Source of the DNA: Corynebacterium lubricantis DSM 45231
GTDB lineage: Bacteria > Actinomycetota > Actinomycetes > Mycobacteriales > Mycobacteriaceae
DNA: 64,000 nucleotides
Reading direction: 5' to 3'
Assembly: GCF_000379425.1 (NCBI RefSeq)
Contig: NZ_KB902193.1
Coordinates: forward strand, 62,001 to 126,000
Below are positions 61,989 to 64,000 of this stretch, piece after piece. The notes beneath the pieces were generated by a model that searched no databases, had not been told where the DNA came from, and was given only the letters and a program-made list of their open reading frames with translations. Position numbers and translations under genes: made by a program. The stretch's first letter is position 1, and each line of letters starts with the position of its first letter.

Positions 61989-63689
61989 ATGACTTCATCG
62001 TCAACACCGTTATCTTCTGACCAAGACCCTCAGGAACCAACAACGCGCCAAACGTCGCTGCTTGACGCAACGTGTGAGAACTTTGTTTATGACATGGCAG
62101 AGCACTCGCCTACCTTGGCAACCGAGCTGGGAATCGTCGGATACGACGGGGAACTTCAGGATTTCTCACCTGAATACTGGGATTCGCTCGCAGACCGAAT
62201 CCGCGAGCTGATGGCTGACGTGGATGCACTCAATGACGGCACCGATGAATCCGATGACGAGGATGATTTCGACAGTGTCGATCATGTCACCGCAGCGATT
62301 CTGCGTGACCGCATGGGATTGGAATTAGAGCTCCTTCACCAGGGAGAGTTCCAGGCACAGCTCAACAATATTGAGTCACCAGTTCAGACGATCCGCGACA
62401 CCTTTTCTCTGATGCCGACGGATACTCCCGAACAGCTCGAGGCGATTGAATCCCGTCTCTCTAAGGTTGCCCACGCCCTGCACGGCTACCGTGAGTCCCT
62501 CGCAGACGCGGCGAGCCATGGCCTGGTTGCGGCTCACCGCCAGATTGATGCCGTCATTGACCAGTGTGAAAACTTGGCCGATGAGGGAAGCCTCCTCGAG
62601 TCGTTGGGTGTGGACCCTGAATCGAGCGCTGTTACCTCCGCCAAGGCCGCATTCGGCGAAATGGCGGACTGGCTGTCCACCGAACTCAATCCGCTGGGTT
62701 CTTTGGAGGAAGCCTTCGGACGCGAACGGTACGAGCTCTTCTCTGAGTACTTCGTGGGCTATCAAGTTGATCTCGACGAGGCCTACGAGTGGGGTCTGGA
62801 CCAGCTGCATCAAATCGTCAGCAAGCAGAAGCAGCTGGCGCGCAAGCTTTACGGCGATGATTGCCCCGTCCGCGTTGCCTACCGGCGCTTGAACGAGGAG
62901 TCGCGCTACACCCTCGAAGGCACCGACGAGCTACAGCAGTGGATGTCCAAGGTCTCGCACCGCGCGATCGAAGAACTCGACGGAATGCACTTCACCATTC
63001 CAGAGGAGATCAAGGAGCTGGATTGCCGCATCGATCCGGCAGGCTCCGGTGGCATTTTCTACACCCCGCCAGCCGACGATTTCTCCCGTCCGGGCACCAT
63101 GTGGTGGTCGGTGCCCAAGGGCCAGACCACATTCCATAAGTGGCAGGAGTTGTCCACGGTATTCCACGAAGGCGTGCCAGGGCATCATCTGCAGCTCGGC
63201 ATCACGTTGACCGAGAAGGACAATCTCAACCTGTGGCGTCGCACGATGAACTGGCACTCGGGCCACGGTGAGGGCTGGGCGCTCTACGCCGAGCAGCTCA
63301 TGGATGAGTTCGGCTACATGCGTGACCCGGGCATGAAGATGGGTCTCCTGGATTCTCAGCGCCTGCGCGCGGCCCGCGTAGTGCTGGACATCGGCGTGCA
63401 CTTGGGTAAGAAGGTTCCGGAAGGATCTGGCGTGTGGGATGCCTCCTACGCGAAATCTTTCCTGCGCGACAACACCGCGATGGATGAGGCAAACCTCTCC
63501 TTCGAGCTCGATCGGTACATGGGGTGGGCAGGCCAGGCACCGTCGTATGCGCTGGGTCAGCGCGCCTGGGTGCAGCTTCGCGACGATGCGCTTGCCGAAG
63601 GGCAGACGCTGACGCAGTTCCACGACGCGGCACTGCGCCTGGGTTCGATGCCCATGGACCTGTTGCGCAATGAAATCTTGAACAACTAG
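61989..63689 (+). CDS. DUF885 putative metallopeptidase
   Basis: A 566-residue DUF885 protein with the zinc-type signature H393-E-G-V-P-G-H-H400 and a later GEGWALYAE motif, as in metallopeptidases of the M3/gluzincin kind; few members have been studied. It is acidic, without a signal peptide, so cytoplasmic. It is 22 bp after the LOG gene. Its stop overlaps the convergent AbrB-type gene by 4 bp. Confidence 0.87.
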   Translation: MTSSSTPLSSDQDPQEPTTRQTSLLDATCENFVYDMAEHSPTLATELGIVGYDGELQDFSPEYWDSLADRIRELMADVDALNDGTDESDDEDDFDSVDHVTAAILRDRMGLELELLHQGEFQAQLNNIESPVQTIRDTFSLMPTDTPEQLEAIESRLSKVAHALHGYRESLADAASHGLVAAHRQIDAVIDQCENLADEGSLLESLGVDPESSAVTSAKAAFGEMADWLSTELNPLGSLEEAFGRERYELFSEYFVGYQVDLDEAYEWGLDQLHQIVSKQKQLARKLYGDDCPVRVAYRRLNEESRYTLEGTDELQQWMSKVSHRAIEELDGMHFTIPEEIKELDCRIDPAGSGGIFYTPPADDFSRPGTMWWSVPKGQTTFHKWQELSTVFHEGVPGHHLQLGITLTEKDNLNLWRRTMNWHSGHGEGWALYAEQLMDEFGYMRDPGMKMGLLDSQRLRAARVVLDIGVHLGKKVPEGSGVWDASYAKSFLRDNTAMDEANLSFELDRYMGWAGQAPSYALGQRAWVQLRDDALAEGQTLTQFHDAALRLGSMPMDLLRNEILNN

Positions 63690-64000
63690 AGCTTCTTCAA
63701 GATTTTCGGTAGCCATCCTGCCATGAGCAGGATGGCTACAAGTCTGATCAGCTGGATCGCCACGACTGCGGGGCCTGCCCCGCCCTCCGCCGAGAGTGCG
63801 AGGACCGTCTCCAGGGCGCCGGGACTCGTCGCTAAATAGCCCTCAAAATAGGAAATGCCGAGCCAGACGGACACCACCCACCCCATGGCGGCGCATGCCG
63901 CCATGACTACGGCGATGAAGATGAGTGTGGCGGGGAGCAGCCTGCCGAAGCGCTTCAGCGCGGGCACCGAGAGGGTACCGCCGCAGACCCAGCCGATGGC
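63686..64000 (-). CDS. AbrB-type membrane protein, 5' part outside window
   Basis: The C-terminal roughly 105 residues of an integral membrane protein with repeated Gly/Pro-rich helices. TSPGALETVLALSAEGGAG is the typical AbrB/ammonia-monooxygenase-like duplication motif. The frame continues past the right edge (a GTG near 63967 is internal). These proteins are probably transporters of unknown substrate. Confidence 0.75.
   Translation of the reverse strand, partial: AIGWVCGGTLSVPALKRFGRLLPATLIFIAVVMAACAAMGWVVSVWLGISYFEGYLATSPGALETVLALSAEGGAGPAVVAIQLIRLVAILLMAGWLPKILKKL

Overview
The window looks like chromosomal DNA of a Corynebacterium or close relative. A vanABK cluster with a divergent PadR-type regulator, a metNIQ importer preceded by an McbR-like box, panD, and many dense GC-rich genes with short leaders support this. 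No rRNA or tRNA gene and no CRISPR array was seen. The calls rest on reading motifs and gene order; no database search was run.

Layout. 0-6 kb: a cut-off DUF1206 membrane protein, a TIGR01777 epimerase-like protein, then vanA-vanB-vanK (vanillate demethylation and uptake) read leftwards from a promoter with a 24-bp operator, with vanR divergent. 6-16 kb: panD; larB and larE (nickel-pincer cofactor synthesis) separated by a hicAB-type toxin-antitoxin insertion bounded by exact 76-bp direct repeats; a family 3 glycosidase; a PepSY lipoprotein; and a leftward cluster of LLM oxidoreductase, two EthD-like proteins and a LarA homologue beside a divergent MerR regulator. 16-23.5 kb: a PLP decarboxylase-like gene and a divergent ATP-grasp gene. 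The ATP-grasp gene is cut in two by a 4.7-kb mosaic element bounded by IS5-type ends, which carries an intact IS, a DUF421 gene, a Ca2+/Na+ antiporter gene and pieces of IS256 and IS3 elements. Removing the element in silico restores the reading frame exactly.

23.5-38.5 kb: a three-domain glutaminase (GlsA-STAS-SRPBCC), a TetR/GH13 divergent pair, a DinB-like protein, a semialdehyde dehydrogenase divergent from an SDR, crtB-crtI (carotenoids), a secreted Pro-rich protein, a metal P-type ATPase with an unusual CPG motif, and metQ-metN-metI. 38.5-49.3 kb: an oxidation region with two self-sufficient P450s (P450-reductase-ferredoxin fusions). Each has its own gene set and a related TetR regulator, and a zinc alcohol dehydrogenase, an SDR and a serine hydrolase lie nearby.

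49.3-64 kb: M20 peptidase, class-A-beta-lactamase-like lipoprotein, App1-type phosphatase, lipase, then a tight rightward run of AMP nucleosidase, sirtuin, HhH-DUF1801, unknown, HAD-like and gamma-carbonic-anhydrase genes. These are followed by a ROK regulator, an MFS exporter with a second sirtuin, a LOG-family phosphoribohydrolase, a DUF885 protein and a cut-off AbrB-type membrane protein.

The least ordinary parts are the LarA/EthD/LLM cluster with its interrupted larE-larB pair, the duplicated P450-TetR modules with a 75-residue unknown protein, and the precise transposon split of the ATP-grasp gene.
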